Shown: positions 52,935 through 61,873, counted from the first letter of the stretch. The stretch is DNA of 64,000 nucleotides from Phenylobacterium sp. (GCF_030698145.1 NZ_JAUYNW010000094.1:1-64000); one strand, 5' to 3'. Program-made: numbers and translations. Notes: a model not told the origin generated them from the sequence alone.

Positions 52935-54185
52935 GTGTCCATCCGACGGGCGGGCCTGGCGGCGCTCTTCCTCGCGCTCGGCGCCGGTCCGGCGCGGGCC
53001 GCGCCCGACCTGTTGTCTCCAGAAACCTTTTCCGGACTGGTGGAGCTGCGGCTGGCCGCGGCGGACGGCGAGCGGTCCTGGCTCGACGGCGGCTTCGGCA
53101 AGACCGGCGCCTCGGGCGGCGGGTCGGACTGGGCCGCGCGGCCGGATCTGTCCCAGGCCCTGATCCAGTGGAAGCCCCGGCTTTCCTTCTCGCTCGCCGC
53201 CGTGGTGAGCGCCCAGGTGCAGCCCGACGTCGACCCCGCCTTTGATCTGGGAGAGGCCTATCTGACCTGGCGGGCGGCGCCCAACCGCCTGGCGCGGTTT
53301 TCGGCCCGGGCCGGCCTCTTCTATCCGCCGGTCAGCCAGGAGCATGAGGGGGTCGGCTGGACCACCCCCGACGTGCTGAGCGCCTCGGCCATCGGAAGCT
53401 GGATCGGCGAGGAGGTGAAGGTCGCGGGGCTGGAGCTCACCGCCACCCGCGCGCTCGGCGACCACGAGGTTTCGGCGACGGCGGCGGCCTTCGGGGCCAA
53501 CGACACCTCTGGGACCCTGCTCAGCTTTCGCGGCTGGGCGCTGCATGGCGTGCGGACCGGCGCCTCGACCGATTTCCCGCTGCCGGCGCTGAGCCCCTTC
53601 ATGCGCACGCGCCAGGCGCCGATCTCCACGCCGGTCGGCGAACTGGACAACCGCGCCGGCTATTACGGCCGCCTGGCCTGGCGTCCGCCCGTCCCGATCG
53701 AAGTCTCGGCCTTCTACTACGACAACGCCGGCGACCGGACCTCGGTGGAGGCCCTGCAATGGGCCTGGGAGACGCGGTTCACAACGCTTGGCCTGGTCTG
53801 GTCCCTGGACGAGGTCACCACGCTTCGCGCCCAGGTCCTGCGCGGCGAGACCCTGATGGGCTTCCGCTACCAGGCGCGGCACCGCTGGATCGACATGGGC
53901 TACGCCTCGGCCCATGTCTCGGCGGTCCGCCGGTTTGGCGACCACGCCCTGACCCTGCGCGTCGATGGGTTCGAGACCAACGACCGCACCCTGCAGGCCA
54001 TCGACAACAACGACGAGACCGGCTGGGCCCTGACCGCGGCCTGGCGGCACAGGCTCTCGCCCCGCGCCGACCTGCTGTTCGAGGGACTGCACGTCAGCTC
54101 CGACCGGCCCTCGCGCATCTATGGCGGGGTGGCGCCCGACCAGGACCAGACGGTCCTGCAGTCGGCCCTGAGGTTGTCGTTCTAG
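52935..54185 (+). CDS. outer membrane barrel protein, porin-like
   Basis: About 416 residues from the GTG at 52935 (an alternative GTG at 52929 is two codons earlier). A signal peptide (GLAALFLALGAGPARAAP) precedes a chain rich in alternating aromatic strands (FSLAAVVSAQVQPDVDPAFD, ARFSARAGLFYPPVSQEHEG, FDTEAELGV-like repeats are absent) and ends with LQSALRLSF, the terminal Phe expected of a barrel. Not a TonB receptor: no plug. It follows the EAL gene by 11 bases, so it shares its operon. Specificity unknown. Confidence 0.75.
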   Translation: MSIRRAGLAALFLALGAGPARAAPDLLSPETFSGLVELRLAAADGERSWLDGGFGKTGASGGGSDWAARPDLSQALIQWKPRLSFSLAAVVSAQVQPDVDPAFDLGEAYLTWRAAPNRLARFSARAGLFYPPVSQEHEGVGWTTPDVLSASAIGSWIGEEVKVAGLELTATRALGDHEVSATAAAFGANDTSGTLLSFRGWALHGVRTGASTDFPLPALSPFMRTRQAPISTPVGELDNRAGYYGRLAWRPPVPIEVSAFYYDNAGDRTSVEALQWAWETRFTTLGLVWSLDEVTTLRAQVLRGETLMGFRYQARHRWIDMGYASAHVSAVRRFGDHALTLRVDGFETNDRTLQAIDNNDETGWALTAAWRHRLSPRADLLFEGLHVSSDRPSRIYGGVAPDQDQTVLQSALRLSF

Positions 54186-54191
54186 GCCGCC

Positions 54192-55277
54192 CTATCCCAG
54201 GCCGTAGGGCCGGTAGGGGCCGGCGATGAGCTGTTCGAACACGCCCATGCCCGACTGCTGAGCCTCACCTGGCAGGTTCATGGTCACGCGGCTTAGCGCC
54301 TGGATGTGGATGTTCTCCGGCGCGGCCATGTTGACGGTGGCCAGGTCGATGTCCTCGCGCTCCACCACCAGTTCACCCTTGTAGCCGCCATGCCGCCAGG
54401 CGGGGTGGCCATAGCCGATGCCGCGCATCAGGAAGGTCAGGAACGGCTCGAACCGGATGCTGGCCGAGCCCTGGGCCAGGGGCACGTTCAAGGTCCCGCC
54501 GCGGGCATGGCGGGTCCCGGCGATCAGCGAGACGTCCTCCATCACCGCGTGCTCGGTCTCGTGGAAGCCGTCGGGGCCCGCGCCGTCCGGAGCGATCACC
54601 GCCCGGGTGTTCCAGGCCTTGCCGTCCGGGTCGGCATTGATGTGGAAGAACACGCTGCGGTCGGCGAAGTTGAGCGGGGTCCACTGCCAGAAGAAGCCGC
54701 CGATGGTCTGCGGCACGGCGGGTTGCGGGTCGGGCGCCCCGACCGGACGCACGCCCCAGGAGCGGTCCCGGGTGCCGACCGTGCCCGCGGCCAGATCCCG
54801 GCGCGCCCCGTCGATCTCGATCCAGCCCGTGGCCCGCACGTTCTGGGTCAGGCGGGTGTAGTCCATGAAGGCGCGGGGGCCGTTGCGGCGGATGAAGCGC
54901 GGCTCCTCGACCGGGAAGCTGCGGCCCTCGAAGACGATCTCGGCGGCGAAGCCGTTGGACGGCTCCACCGTCACCTTCAGCTTCTGCAGCGGCTCGAGGA
55001 CCTCGATGCGGATCGGGCCGCAGGTGAGGTCCATGCGCTCCATATGCAACACGCGGCTGGCATGGAGGCAGTACTGGACGCCGTTGCGGATCACCGAGAA
55101 ATGCGCGTCGGCGATGTTCAGGTGCGGATAGACCCCGAAGGCCGCGGCGAAGAACTCCGTCCCGTCCGGGTCGTAGCCGTTGAAGAAGTAGCGGTCGTAG
55201 AAATTGCGGTCGGTGCCGGAGAAGGCGATCGGCTCAGGCGTCTGGTGGATTGGAAAATCGTCGGCCTTGGTCAGCAT
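54192..55277 (-). CDS. hypothetical protein, beta-rich, next to P450
   Basis: 361 residues from the ATG at 55277, supported by GGAGG ten bases ahead; the frame extends upstream without a usable start. The sequence is beta-rich with many Trp and His (GFFWQWTPLNFADRSVFFHI, HGGYKGELVVEREDIDLA), a layout like that of DUF7064/7065-type and hydroxyneurosporene-synthase-like barrel proteins. I cannot name the reaction. It is divergent from the P450 gene with a 156-base AT-containing promoter gap, suggesting shared control and a role in the same pathway. Confidence 0.65.
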   Translation of the reverse strand: MLTKADDFPIHQTPEPIAFSGTDRNFYDRYFFNGYDPDGTEFFAAAFGVYPHLNIADAHFSVIRNGVQYCLHASRVLHMERMDLTCGPIRIEVLEPLQKLKVTVEPSNGFAAEIVFEGRSFPVEEPRFIRRNGPRAFMDYTRLTQNVRATGWIEIDGARRDLAAGTVGTRDRSWGVRPVGAPDPQPAVPQTIGGFFWQWTPLNFADRSVFFHINADPDGKAWNTRAVIAPDGAGPDGFHETEHAVMEDVSLIAGTRHARGGTLNVPLAQGSASIRFEPFLTFLMRGIGYGHPAWRHGGYKGELVVEREDIDLATVNMAAPENIHIQALSRVTMNLPGEAQQSGMGVFEQLIAGPYRPYGLG

Positions 55278-55433
55278 TGGGGCGTCCTCCGGAGCAGCGA
55301 TCTGTGGTCTATGTATTGCGACCGCGCCTGTCGGCGCAGTATCAAGTGAACAAAGATAACAAGACAAGGGAGGACGTTCTGCTCTGACGCCACGTAAGGT
55401 TACGGGGTGATTTCAATGGGCTGAGCGACGTCA

Positions 55434-56711
55434 ATGAGCGCCAAGAATTTCCGGATTCCAGACGACCATGCCGCCATCCTGGTCGATCCCGCCGCCTATG
55501 CCGACGGCCGCATCCATGAAACCTATGCCTGGCTGCGCGCCAACAATCCGCTGGGCGTGGCGGAGATCGAGGGCGTCGATCCCTTCTGGGTCGCAACCAA
55601 GCACGCCGACATATTGGAGGTCAGCCGCCAGAACGCGCTCTACGCCAATGGCGTGCGCTCGCCGACCCTGGTGAGCCAGGCCGTGGACGTCCGCGTCCGC
55701 GAGATGACCGGCGGCAGCCCGCACCTGCTGCGCACCCTGATCCACATGGATGCGCCCGACCACATGAAGTACCGGGTCCTGACCCAGGCCTGGTTCCTGC
55801 CGCAGAACCTGCGCAGCATGGAAGACCGTATCCGCAAGATCGCCCGGTCCGCCGTCGACAGGATGGCCGCCAAGGGCGGCAAGTGCGACTTCGTCAGCGA
55901 GGTGGCCCTGCACTACCCCCTGCACGTGATCATGGAGATCATGGGCGTGCCGGAGGAGGACGAGGGCCGGATGCTGATGCTGACCCAGGAGCTGTTCGGC
56001 GCCGCCGATCCTGAGCTCGGCCGCAAGCCGAAGGACGACAGCCCGACCGCCCAGATCGAGACTGGAGTGCTGACCGACTTCATCGCCTATTTCACCCGGT
56101 TCTCGGAGGGCAAGCGCGCCAATCCGGGCGACGACCTGGGCAGCCTGATCGCCAACTCGCAGATCGACGGCCAGCCGATCAGCCATTTCGAGGCGATGAG
56201 CTACTACATCATCGTCGCCACGGCCGGGCACGACACCACCTCGTCCTCCACCGCAGGCGCGATCTGGGGCCTGGCCGAGAACCCGGCCGAGTTCGCCAAG
56301 GTCAAGGCAGACCCGTCCCTGATCCCGGGGCTGGTGGATGAGAGCATCCGCTGGATCACCCCGGTGAAGACCTTCATGCGCACCGCCACGGAGAGCACCG
56401 AGCTCGCCGGCCGTTCGCTGTCGAAGAACGACTGGCTGATGCTCTGCTACGCGTCGGGCAATCGCGACGAGGAGGTGTTCGACGACCCCAACGCCTTCCG
56501 TGTCGACCGCAAGCCCAACAGGCACCTGGCCTTCGGCTACGGCGCCCACCTGTGCCTGGGCCAGCACCTGGCCAAGATGGAGATGCGCATCCTCTGGGAG
56601 GAGATGCTGCCGCGCCTGAAGAGCCTTGAGCTGGCCGGCCCGCCCAAGCAGTCGCTGGCCGTGTTCGTGAACGGCCCCAAGACCCTGCCTATCGCCTTCG
56701 AGATGGCCTGA
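55434..56711 (+). CDS. cytochrome P450 monooxygenase
   Basis: 425-residue soluble P450. I-helix VATAGHDTTSSSTAGA, E-x-x-R in LVDESIRWITP, and heme loop FGYGAHLCLGQHLAKMEM with Cys374 as the thiolate ligand. The wording is close to bacterial steroid or terpene P450s (CYP125/142 type), fitting the surrounding acyl-CoA dehydrogenase, phosphotransferase-fold and thiolase genes. It hydroxylates an unidentified hydrophobic substrate using ferredoxin; no ferredoxin gene is in the window. Confidence 0.93.
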   Translation: MSAKNFRIPDDHAAILVDPAAYADGRIHETYAWLRANNPLGVAEIEGVDPFWVATKHADILEVSRQNALYANGVRSPTLVSQAVDVRVREMTGGSPHLLRTLIHMDAPDHMKYRVLTQAWFLPQNLRSMEDRIRKIARSAVDRMAAKGGKCDFVSEVALHYPLHVIMEIMGVPEEDEGRMLMLTQELFGAADPELGRKPKDDSPTAQIETGVLTDFIAYFTRFSEGKRANPGDDLGSLIANSQIDGQPISHFEAMSYYIIVATAGHDTTSSSTAGAIWGLAENPAEFAKVKADPSLIPGLVDESIRWITPVKTFMRTATESTELAGRSLSKNDWLMLCYASGNRDEEVFDDPNAFRVDRKPNRHLAFGYGAHLCLGQHLAKMEMRILWEEMLPRLKSLELAGPPKQSLAVFVNGPKTLPIAFEMA

Positions 56712-56716
56712 GCCGC

Positions 56717-57745
56717 ATGGGTTCGCCGCTGGAGCCGCGGCTGGCGGCCTATATCGCCGGCCGCATGCCGGGCGCCGCGGAGGTGGCGGTCGACAACATG
56801 GGCCGCATCTCCGGCGGCGCGTCGCGGGAGACCTATCGCTTCCGCCTGAGCTGGCGCGACGCCGAGGGCCAGGCCCGCGAACGCCGGCTGATCCTGCGCC
56901 GCGATCCGCCCGCCTCGCTGATCGACACCGAGCGGCGCATCGAGTTCGAGGCCTATCGCGCCTTTCACGGCTCGGCGGCGCCCGTGCCCGAGATGCTGTG
57001 GCTGGAGGAGGGCGACGGTCCGCTGGACCATCCGTTCTTCGTCGCCGCGGAGATCGTCGGGTTCCAGGCCTCGCCGGGGCTGCTCTGGGCCGAACCCTAC
57101 CTGGCCTGCCACGAGCGCCTGGCGCAGCGGAAGTGGACCATCCTGGGCGAGATCGCCAAGGCCGATCCGGTGGCGCTCGGCCTGGACAAGGTCATGGCGT
57201 CGGTCGCGCCGGCCGACTGCTGGACGCGTGAGCTGGGTTATTGGGAAGACGTGCTCGACGCGGATGAGGCCGAGCCCCTGCCGATCATCCGTGCGGCGAT
57301 CCGCTGGCTGCGCGCCAACCCGCCGCCGGCGGCCCAGAAGGTCGGCGTCGTGCACGGCGACTACCGCACCGGCAATTTCCTGTTCGACACGGAAGGCGAC
57401 ATCCACGGCGTCCTCGACTGGGAGATGGCCCATCTCGGCGACCCGCTGGAGGACCTGGGCTGGAGCTTCAATCCGGTCTGGAGCTTCGGCCGCGGACTGG
57501 CGGGCGGGCTGATCTCCCAGGACCGGGCCGTCGCGATCTGGGAGCAGTCCAGCGGGCTCAGGGCCGACCCCGCCGCGCTGAAATGGTGGACCCTGTTCAA
57601 CTGCGTGAAGGGCCAGGCGATCTGGGTCTCCTCCGCGCGCGCCTGGATCGACGGCGGCAACCGCGAGCCGATCATGGCCTATCCGCCGTGGGCCCTGCAG
57701 AATGCCCAGGACCGCGCGGTGCTGAAGGTGATGGGGCGCTTATGA
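56717..57745 (+). CDS. aminoglycoside-phosphotransferase-fold protein
   Basis: 342 residues with the APH kinase core: SGGASRETYRFRL near the start, VGVVHGDYRTGNFLFD (Brenner motif, catalytic Asp) and HGVLDWEMAHLGDPLEDLGW (metal Asp). In catabolic gene sets these proteins commonly accompany acyl-CoA dehydrogenases and are thought to phosphorylate a hydroxy substrate. It starts five bases after the P450 stop and its own stop overlaps the next ATG by four bases, so it is in the P450 operon. Confidence 0.88.
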   Translation: MGSPLEPRLAAYIAGRMPGAAEVAVDNMGRISGGASRETYRFRLSWRDAEGQARERRLILRRDPPASLIDTERRIEFEAYRAFHGSAAPVPEMLWLEEGDGPLDHPFFVAAEIVGFQASPGLLWAEPYLACHERLAQRKWTILGEIAKADPVALGLDKVMASVAPADCWTRELGYWEDVLDADEAEPLPIIRAAIRWLRANPPPAAQKVGVVHGDYRTGNFLFDTEGDIHGVLDWEMAHLGDPLEDLGWSFNPVWSFGRGLAGGLISQDRAVAIWEQSSGLRADPAALKWWTLFNCVKGQAIWVSSARAWIDGGNREPIMAYPPWALQNAQDRAVLKVMGRL

Positions 57746-58122
57746 AACCCGACGTTTCCGCCGTGCTGATCGAGACCGCCGGCCTGCTGGTCCGCAACGC
57801 CGCCCCCGACGTGGCGGCTGCCGACCGGGCGAGCGCGCTCGGCCTCTCGGCCGCCCTGCTGGGCTTCGCCGCCCAGGCCTGGGATGGCGCGGCGCACAAT
57901 CTCGTCCAGGAGAACCGCGCTATCCGGGATTTGCTCGGCGAGGCGGGGTCGGACGAGGACCTGAGGCTCTCGGTCCTCTCCGCCGAGAACGCCCGCCTGC
58001 GCGCGGCCCTGATCGCCCTGCACATCGAGGTCGAGGGCAAGGACCCCGCCAGGGAGGCCGCCATCTGGGCCGAACTCGTGGCCTCCACCGAACGCCGGCT
58101 GGTGGCGGGATCGGCGGTCTAG
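57742..58122 (+). CDS. hypothetical helical protein, third gene of P450 operon
   Basis: 126 residues, all predicted helix (ASALGLSAALLGFAAQAWDG, LSVLSAENARLRAALIALHI, then AAIWAELVASTERRLV). Its ATG overlaps the stop of the phosphotransferase gene by four bases, so it is made in step with it. Small partner proteins are often encoded after APH-like genes in such clusters; a complex with that enzyme is plausible but unproven. Its end overlaps a convergent hydrolase by four bases. Confidence 0.65.
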   Translation: MKPDVSAVLIETAGLLVRNAAPDVAAADRASALGLSAALLGFAAQAWDGAAHNLVQENRAIRDLLGEAGSDEDLRLSVLSAENARLRAALIALHIEVEGKDPAREAAIWAELVASTERRLVAGSAV

Positions 58123-59279
58123 GCGGAGAACAGCCGGGCGGCGATGCGCCTCACGGCCGTCTTGCTCTCGGCGCTCGCCGTCACATTGGTCAGGATTGCG
58201 ACGCCGCTGCGCGCGGCAGGATCCAGAAAGGCGGCGGTGAACACGCCCGGGTCGCCGCCCCAGTGGCTGATCTTCACGCCGTCGCCGAGCTTTGACTCCA
58301 TCCAACCCAGGCCCTGCCCGGTCAGCCAGTCGGGCAAGCCGGGCGGGGTCTTCATGTCGAGCATTTGCGCCATGCCCAGTTCGTCGACGATCCGGGTTCC
58401 CCGCGCCACGCCGCCGTTGGCCGAGGCGGCCACGAACCGCATCAGGTCGGCGATCGAAGAGCGGATCATGCCGACCGGCCAATCGGGAAAGCCCATCGGC
58501 GCGACGGGCGTGAGCGCGCCGTCGACGAGGTCGTACGGCGTGGCGCGCAGGGCCTCGGGGGTTCCCGCGATGGTCCAGCTCGTATGACGCATGCCGAGCG
58601 GCGCGAAGATCGCCTCGCGGGTCTGCTCGCGCATGTCCTGCCCGCCGATGCGGCCGGCGAGATAGCCGAGCAGGCCATAGCCGATGTTGCTGTAGTCCCA
58701 GGCCGCGCCGGGCGCCGCCTTGGAGAAGCATGCCTCGCGGGAATAGGTCCGGCCGCCCGGCGCGAGATAGTCCCTGAGGAGGTCGCCCAAGGCGAGGGTG
58801 GCGTCGACGCCGGGCTGACGGAAATCGATCTCGTAGTACTTGGCGTCGGAAATGCTGGAAACGTGCGTCAGCAGGTGGCGGAAGGTGATCGGCGCATCGG
58901 GGTGATGCGGGTTGGCCAGCGGGAAGTCGAGGTGAGGCGCCACGGGCGCGTCCAGCGTCAGGCGACCCTGCTCGGCCAGCCGCATGATGGCGGTCGCGGT
59001 CACCGTCTTGGTGATCGAAGCGATGTGGAACATCGTATCGTCGGTCACCGGCCGGCGCCCCGCCAGATCGGCGAAGCCGTAGCCGCGCGCCAGGCGCATG
59101 GTCCCGTTCCTCGCCAGGCCCAGCGCCAAGCCGGGTATGCCGGCCTTGGCCATCTCGTCCGCGACGAAGACGTCCAGGTCGTCCTTCGCCAAGGCGGGCG
59201 CCGCCAGGGCGGCGAGCCCAGCGGCCAGGACGCCGCGCCGGCCCATCCGCAACGTGTAGGGAGATTGAGAGTCTGGCAC
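58119..59279 (-). CDS. secreted serine hydrolase, beta-lactamase/esterase class C fold
   Basis: 386 residues. A twin-arginine-like leader (RMGRRGVLAAGLAALAAPALA) precedes the catalytic domain: S-x-x-K in HIASITKTVTATAIM and Y-x-N in WDYSNIGYGLLGYL, then HWGGDPGV. Unlike the hydrolase at 17099 both motifs are the standard ones. The GTG at 59279 (GAGG eight bases ahead) is chosen; an ATG at 59246 would start at the leader itself. Divergent from a MarR-family gene whose operator sits between them. Confidence 0.85.
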   Translation of the reverse strand: MPDSQSPYTLRMGRRGVLAAGLAALAAPALAKDDLDVFVADEMAKAGIPGLALGLARNGTMRLARGYGFADLAGRRPVTDDTMFHIASITKTVTATAIMRLAEQGRLTLDAPVAPHLDFPLANPHHPDAPITFRHLLTHVSSISDAKYYEIDFRQPGVDATLALGDLLRDYLAPGGRTYSREACFSKAAPGAAWDYSNIGYGLLGYLAGRIGGQDMREQTREAIFAPLGMRHTSWTIAGTPEALRATPYDLVDGALTPVAPMGFPDWPVGMIRSSIADLMRFVAASANGGVARGTRIVDELGMAQMLDMKTPPGLPDWLTGQGLGWMESKLGDGVKISHWGGDPGVFTAAFLDPAARSGVAILTNVTASAESKTAVRRIAARLFSA

Positions 59280-59318
59280 GGGTTCCGCCTCAGATGAGAT
59301 CGACTTGCGGTCAAATAG

Positions 59319-59330
59319 GTAGGTGCCTAC
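59319..59330. promoter_or_regulatory. MarR-type operator in the divergent gap
   Basis: GTAGG (59319-59323) and CCTAC (59326-59330) form a dyad around TG, extended to TAGGTAGGTGCCTACATA by near-symmetry. It lies in an AT-rich 85-base gap between the serine hydrolase and the MarR gene, 35 bases ahead of the regulator's ATG, so autoregulation and control of the hydrolase are likely. Confidence 0.6.
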
Positions 59331-59364
59331 ATATATGTCAAGTCGAGGGGGCGAGGAAGATCTG

Positions 59365-59874
59365 ATGGACGACACGCGAGGTGCGGGCGGGGCGGCTATC
59401 GGCGCGCGGCTGCGGCGGGTCTCGGAATGGATCGACGGCGACGCCACCCGGGTCTACGCCGCGCTGGGGATCGACTTCGAGCAGCGTTGGTTCGGCGTGC
59501 TCAACCAGCTCGCGCGTCACGGGCCAGCGAGTGTCGGGGAGTTGGCGTCGGCGCTGCGGATCACCCACGCCTCGGTCAGCCAGACCCGTCAGTCGCTCGA
59601 GAAGGCCGGTGTGGTGACCTCCGACCCCGACCCTGCCGACGCCCGTCGACGACGGCTGACGCTCACCGAGGAAGGCGCCAGGCTGGTCCAACGGCTGACG
59701 CCGCTCTGGCGGGCTTTCGAGGCGGCGGCCCTGGAACTGAACGCCGAGGCCGGCGACGCGGTTGCCGCGCTCGACCGGCTCGACGACGCCCTGGCGCGGC
59801 GCTCACTGTTCGACCGCATCGTCGCGATCATGCCGTCACCGGCGTCAGGAACGTCCGTTCCTCCGACAGGATGA
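59365..59874 (+). CDS. MarR-family transcriptional regulator
   Basis: 169 residues from the ATG at 59365, preceded by GAGGAAGA. The winged helix reads [40 protein letters not shown] and [13 protein letters not shown], standard for MarR repressors, which respond to small aromatic ligands. Divergent from the serine hydrolase gene. Its 3' end overlaps the convergent NIPSNAP gene by 47 bases, an unusually deep overlap. Confidence 0.92.
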   Translation: MDDTRGAGGAAIGARLRRVSEWIDGDATRVYAALGIDFEQRWFGVLNQLARHGPASVGELASALRITHASVSQTRQSLEKAGVVTSDPDPADARRRRLTLTEEGARLVQRLTPLWRAFEAAALELNAEAGDAVAALDRLDDALARRSLFDRIVAIMPSPASGTSVPPTG

Positions 59875-60136
59875 AGCGCTTCTCCTGGGCCATGGCGAAA
59901 TTGGCCGCGCCGGCGGGGTCGGCCTTCAGTCGGGCGCGATAGGCCTCGTAGTCCGCCAGGCTGTCGAAGGAGATCAGCGCATGCGCGATGTTGTTCGTGC
60001 CTTCGTGGGGTAGCCAGTAGCCCAGCAGGTCGCCGCCGCAGGCCGGGATGATGGTCAGCCAGTTGCGGGCATAGGCCTCGAAGGCGTCACGCTGGAACGG
60101 GTCGATGACGTAGCGGATGGCGCAGGTGACAGTCAT
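59828..60136 (-). CDS. NIPSNAP-family protein
   Basis: 102 residues of the ferredoxin-like alpha/beta NIPSNAP barrel: [60 protein letters not shown]. Family function is poorly known; some bind or monitor metabolites. Divergent from an ArsR-type regulator with a dyad between them, hence probably controlled by it. Confidence 0.9.
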   Translation of the reverse strand: MTVTCAIRYVIDPFQRDAFEAYARNWLTIIPACGGDLLGYWLPHEGTNNIAHALISFDSLADYEAYRARLKADPAGAANFAMAQEKRFILSEERTFLTPVTA

Positions 60137-60187
60137 GGGTGCTCCGATGGATCGCCGCGGTTCTACCGGTCTGGCGGCCCTGCATGC

Positions 60188-60203
60188 TTCGATCTGGATC
60201 GAA
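60188..60203. promoter_or_regulatory. ArsR-type operator, 7-base arms
   Basis: TTCGATC TG GATCGAA: perfect seven-base inverted repeat with a two-base centre, lying 33 bases ahead of the ArsR-family ATG and 51 bases from the NIPSNAP ATG on the other strand. Position and symmetry suit a regulator controlling both genes. Confidence 0.65.
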
Positions 60204-60236
60204 CTGTCGACGGCAGGTCTGTGCTAGTCTTCCACC

Positions 60237-60923
60237 ATGAGACTGGGTCCGGACATCGCGCGCATCGCCGCCCTGCTGGGGGACCCGACCCGGGCCAACA
60301 TGCTGGCGGCGTTGATGGGCGGCCAGGCGCTGACCGCCGGCGAACTAGCCCGTGAGGCCGGAGTGACGCCGCAGACCGCGTCGAGCCATCTGGCGAAACT
60401 TGCCGACGGCGGGCTGGTGATCGGGCGACGCCAGGGCCGTCACGCCTACTTCGCGCTGGCGGGCTCGGAGGTCGCTGATCTGCTCGAGAAGCTGATGGGG
60501 CTCGCCGAGCGAGCCGGCCACCAGCGCGTGCGTCCAGGCCCAACGGAGCCGGCCTTGCGAATGGCGCGGGTCTGCTACGACCATCTGGCCGGTGAGCTGG
60601 GTGTGGCCATGCTGGACAGCCTGACGGACCGCGCCCTGGTGGAAGATCGCGAGGGGTCGCTCAGCCTGACCGCCGAGGGCGCGGGCTTCATGCGGGCTTT
60701 GGGTGTGGAGACAGCGGGGCTGGCCCGTGGGCGCAGGCCGCTCTGCAAGGCCTGCCTCGACTGGAGCGTGCGGCGCAGTCATCTGGGCGGTGCGCTCGGT
60801 CAGGCCGTGCTGGACCGAATCTGCGCGCGCGGTTGGGCGCGGAGGGTCGAGGGCAGTCGGGTGGTCAGTTTCTCCGCGCCGGGCCTGGCGGCCTTCAGGG
60901 TCGCGTTTCCTTCACGTCCATGA
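60237..60923 (+). CDS. ArsR-family (HTH_20-type) transcriptional regulator
   Basis: 228 residues. The winged helix is LTAGELAREAGVTPQTASSH, LAKLADGGLVIGRRQGRHAY and FALAG. The C-terminal 130 residues include RRPLCKACLDWSVRRSHLGG, a Cys-x2-Cys and the LDW-S-R-HL signature seen in a known subgroup of long ArsR proteins (YgaV-like extension). Metal ligands of classical ArsR (CVC) are absent, so a different inducer is likely. Divergent from the NIPSNAP gene. The stop overlaps the DUF1810 gene by 12 bases, convergent. Confidence 0.88.
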   Translation: MRLGPDIARIAALLGDPTRANMLAALMGGQALTAGELAREAGVTPQTASSHLAKLADGGLVIGRRQGRHAYFALAGSEVADLLEKLMGLAERAGHQRVRPGPTEPALRMARVCYDHLAGELGVAMLDSLTDRALVEDREGSLSLTAEGAGFMRALGVETAGLARGRRPLCKACLDWSVRRSHLGGALGQAVLDRICARGWARRVEGSRVVSFSAPGLAAFRVAFPSRP

Positions 60924-61349
60924 GCGCAGGATCTCGAGCGTCCGGGCGTCCGGCCCCTTGAACCAGCGATCAATCGCCCTGGGGAAGGCCGGCTCGTGCG
61001 GCGCGACGGCGTCGAACAGCGTCATGGATGAGCAGAATTTGAGATCGTCGGGAGTTCCGAACAGCTCCCGGGCCGAAGCTGCGGGTGCGTGGATCGCCAG
61101 GTTCGTCAGCTCGATCAGCCGTTGACGCAGCGTCGGGTGGGCGAGGTAGGCAATGGCCTCCGCCCGCGACCGAATGGCGTAGCGAACCGCCATGGGGCTT
61201 TGCCCCAGGCCCGCCACTTGGGGGAAGATGAACCACATCCAATGGGTGGTCTTGCGCCCGGCCAGGAGTTCGTCACGCGCGTCCTCGGAGGTCTCGTTCT
61301 GCGCGTCCAGGAACCGGGCGAGGTCGAAGGGGTCGTCGAGCATGCTCAT
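60912..61349 (-). CDS. DUF1810 family protein
   Basis: 145 residues with the DUF1810 pattern: FDLARFLDAQNETSEDARDE, THWMWFIFPQVAGLGQSPMA, VRYAIRSRAEAIAYLAHPTL, and a final SMTLFDAVAPHEPAFPRAID. The family is alpha-helical and cytosolic with no established function, though a role in ADP-ribose or NAD chemistry is sometimes proposed for its relatives. Monocistronic as far as can be seen. Confidence 0.92.
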   Translation of the reverse strand: MSMLDDPFDLARFLDAQNETSEDARDELLAGRKTTHWMWFIFPQVAGLGQSPMAVRYAIRSRAEAIAYLAHPTLRQRLIELTNLAIHAPAASARELFGTPDDLKFCSSMTLFDAVAPHEPAFPRAIDRWFKGPDARTLEILRSWT

Positions 61350-61468
61350 GCCCCTATCCTAGGAGGCGCCTCCGCGCCTCGACAAGTCGGTCCCGGTCGG
61401 CTTTGCTGCGCCGCCCTCCTATTCCGGAGGGACATGAATCAACGATTTTGATTGGGAACGAATTTCAC

Positions 61469-61873
61469 ATGCCGAGGATGGCGCCTGAACCTACGCCCGA
61501 GACCCAGCATTTCTGGGACGGAACCGCCAGGGGCGAACTGCTCCTGCAACGCAACAAGCAGACGGGTGAGGCCTATTTCCCGCCGCGTCCGTTCTGCCCC
61601 AAGACCGGCTCCCGCGATGTCGAGGTCTTCAAGGCCTCGGGCCGCGCGACCCTCTATTCCTACGTGATCAACGCCCGCCCGCGCCCCGACATGGGGACCG
61701 AGCCGCACTCCATCGCCGTGGTGCAGCTCGAGGAAGGCCCGCGGATGATGACCAATATCGTGGGCTGCCCGCAGACGCCGGAGGCGCTCGTCCTGGACAT
61801 GCCGCTTGAGGTCGTCTTCGAGAAGATCAGCGACACCATCTCGCTGCCCCTGTTCCAACCGGCGAAGGGTTGA
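61469..61873 (+). CDS. DUF35 OB-fold protein, zinc ribbon degenerate
   Basis: 134 residues from the ATG at 61469. N-terminal helix TPETQHFWDGTARGELLLQR, then the rubredoxin-like zinc ribbon position FPPRPFCPKTGSRDVEVFKA, where only one of the four usual cysteines remains, and the OB fold (RATLYSYVINARPRPDMGTE, MTNIVGCPQTPEALVLDMPL). In steroid degradation, DUF35 proteins (ChsH2 type) bind SCP2-thiolase-like aldolases (Ltp2). The thiolase gene begins 10 bases after the stop, the same pair. Confidence 0.88.
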   Translation: MPRMAPEPTPETQHFWDGTARGELLLQRNKQTGEAYFPPRPFCPKTGSRDVEVFKASGRATLYSYVINARPRPDMGTEPHSIAVVQLEEGPRMMTNIVGCPQTPEALVLDMPLEVVFEKISDTISLPLFQPAKG

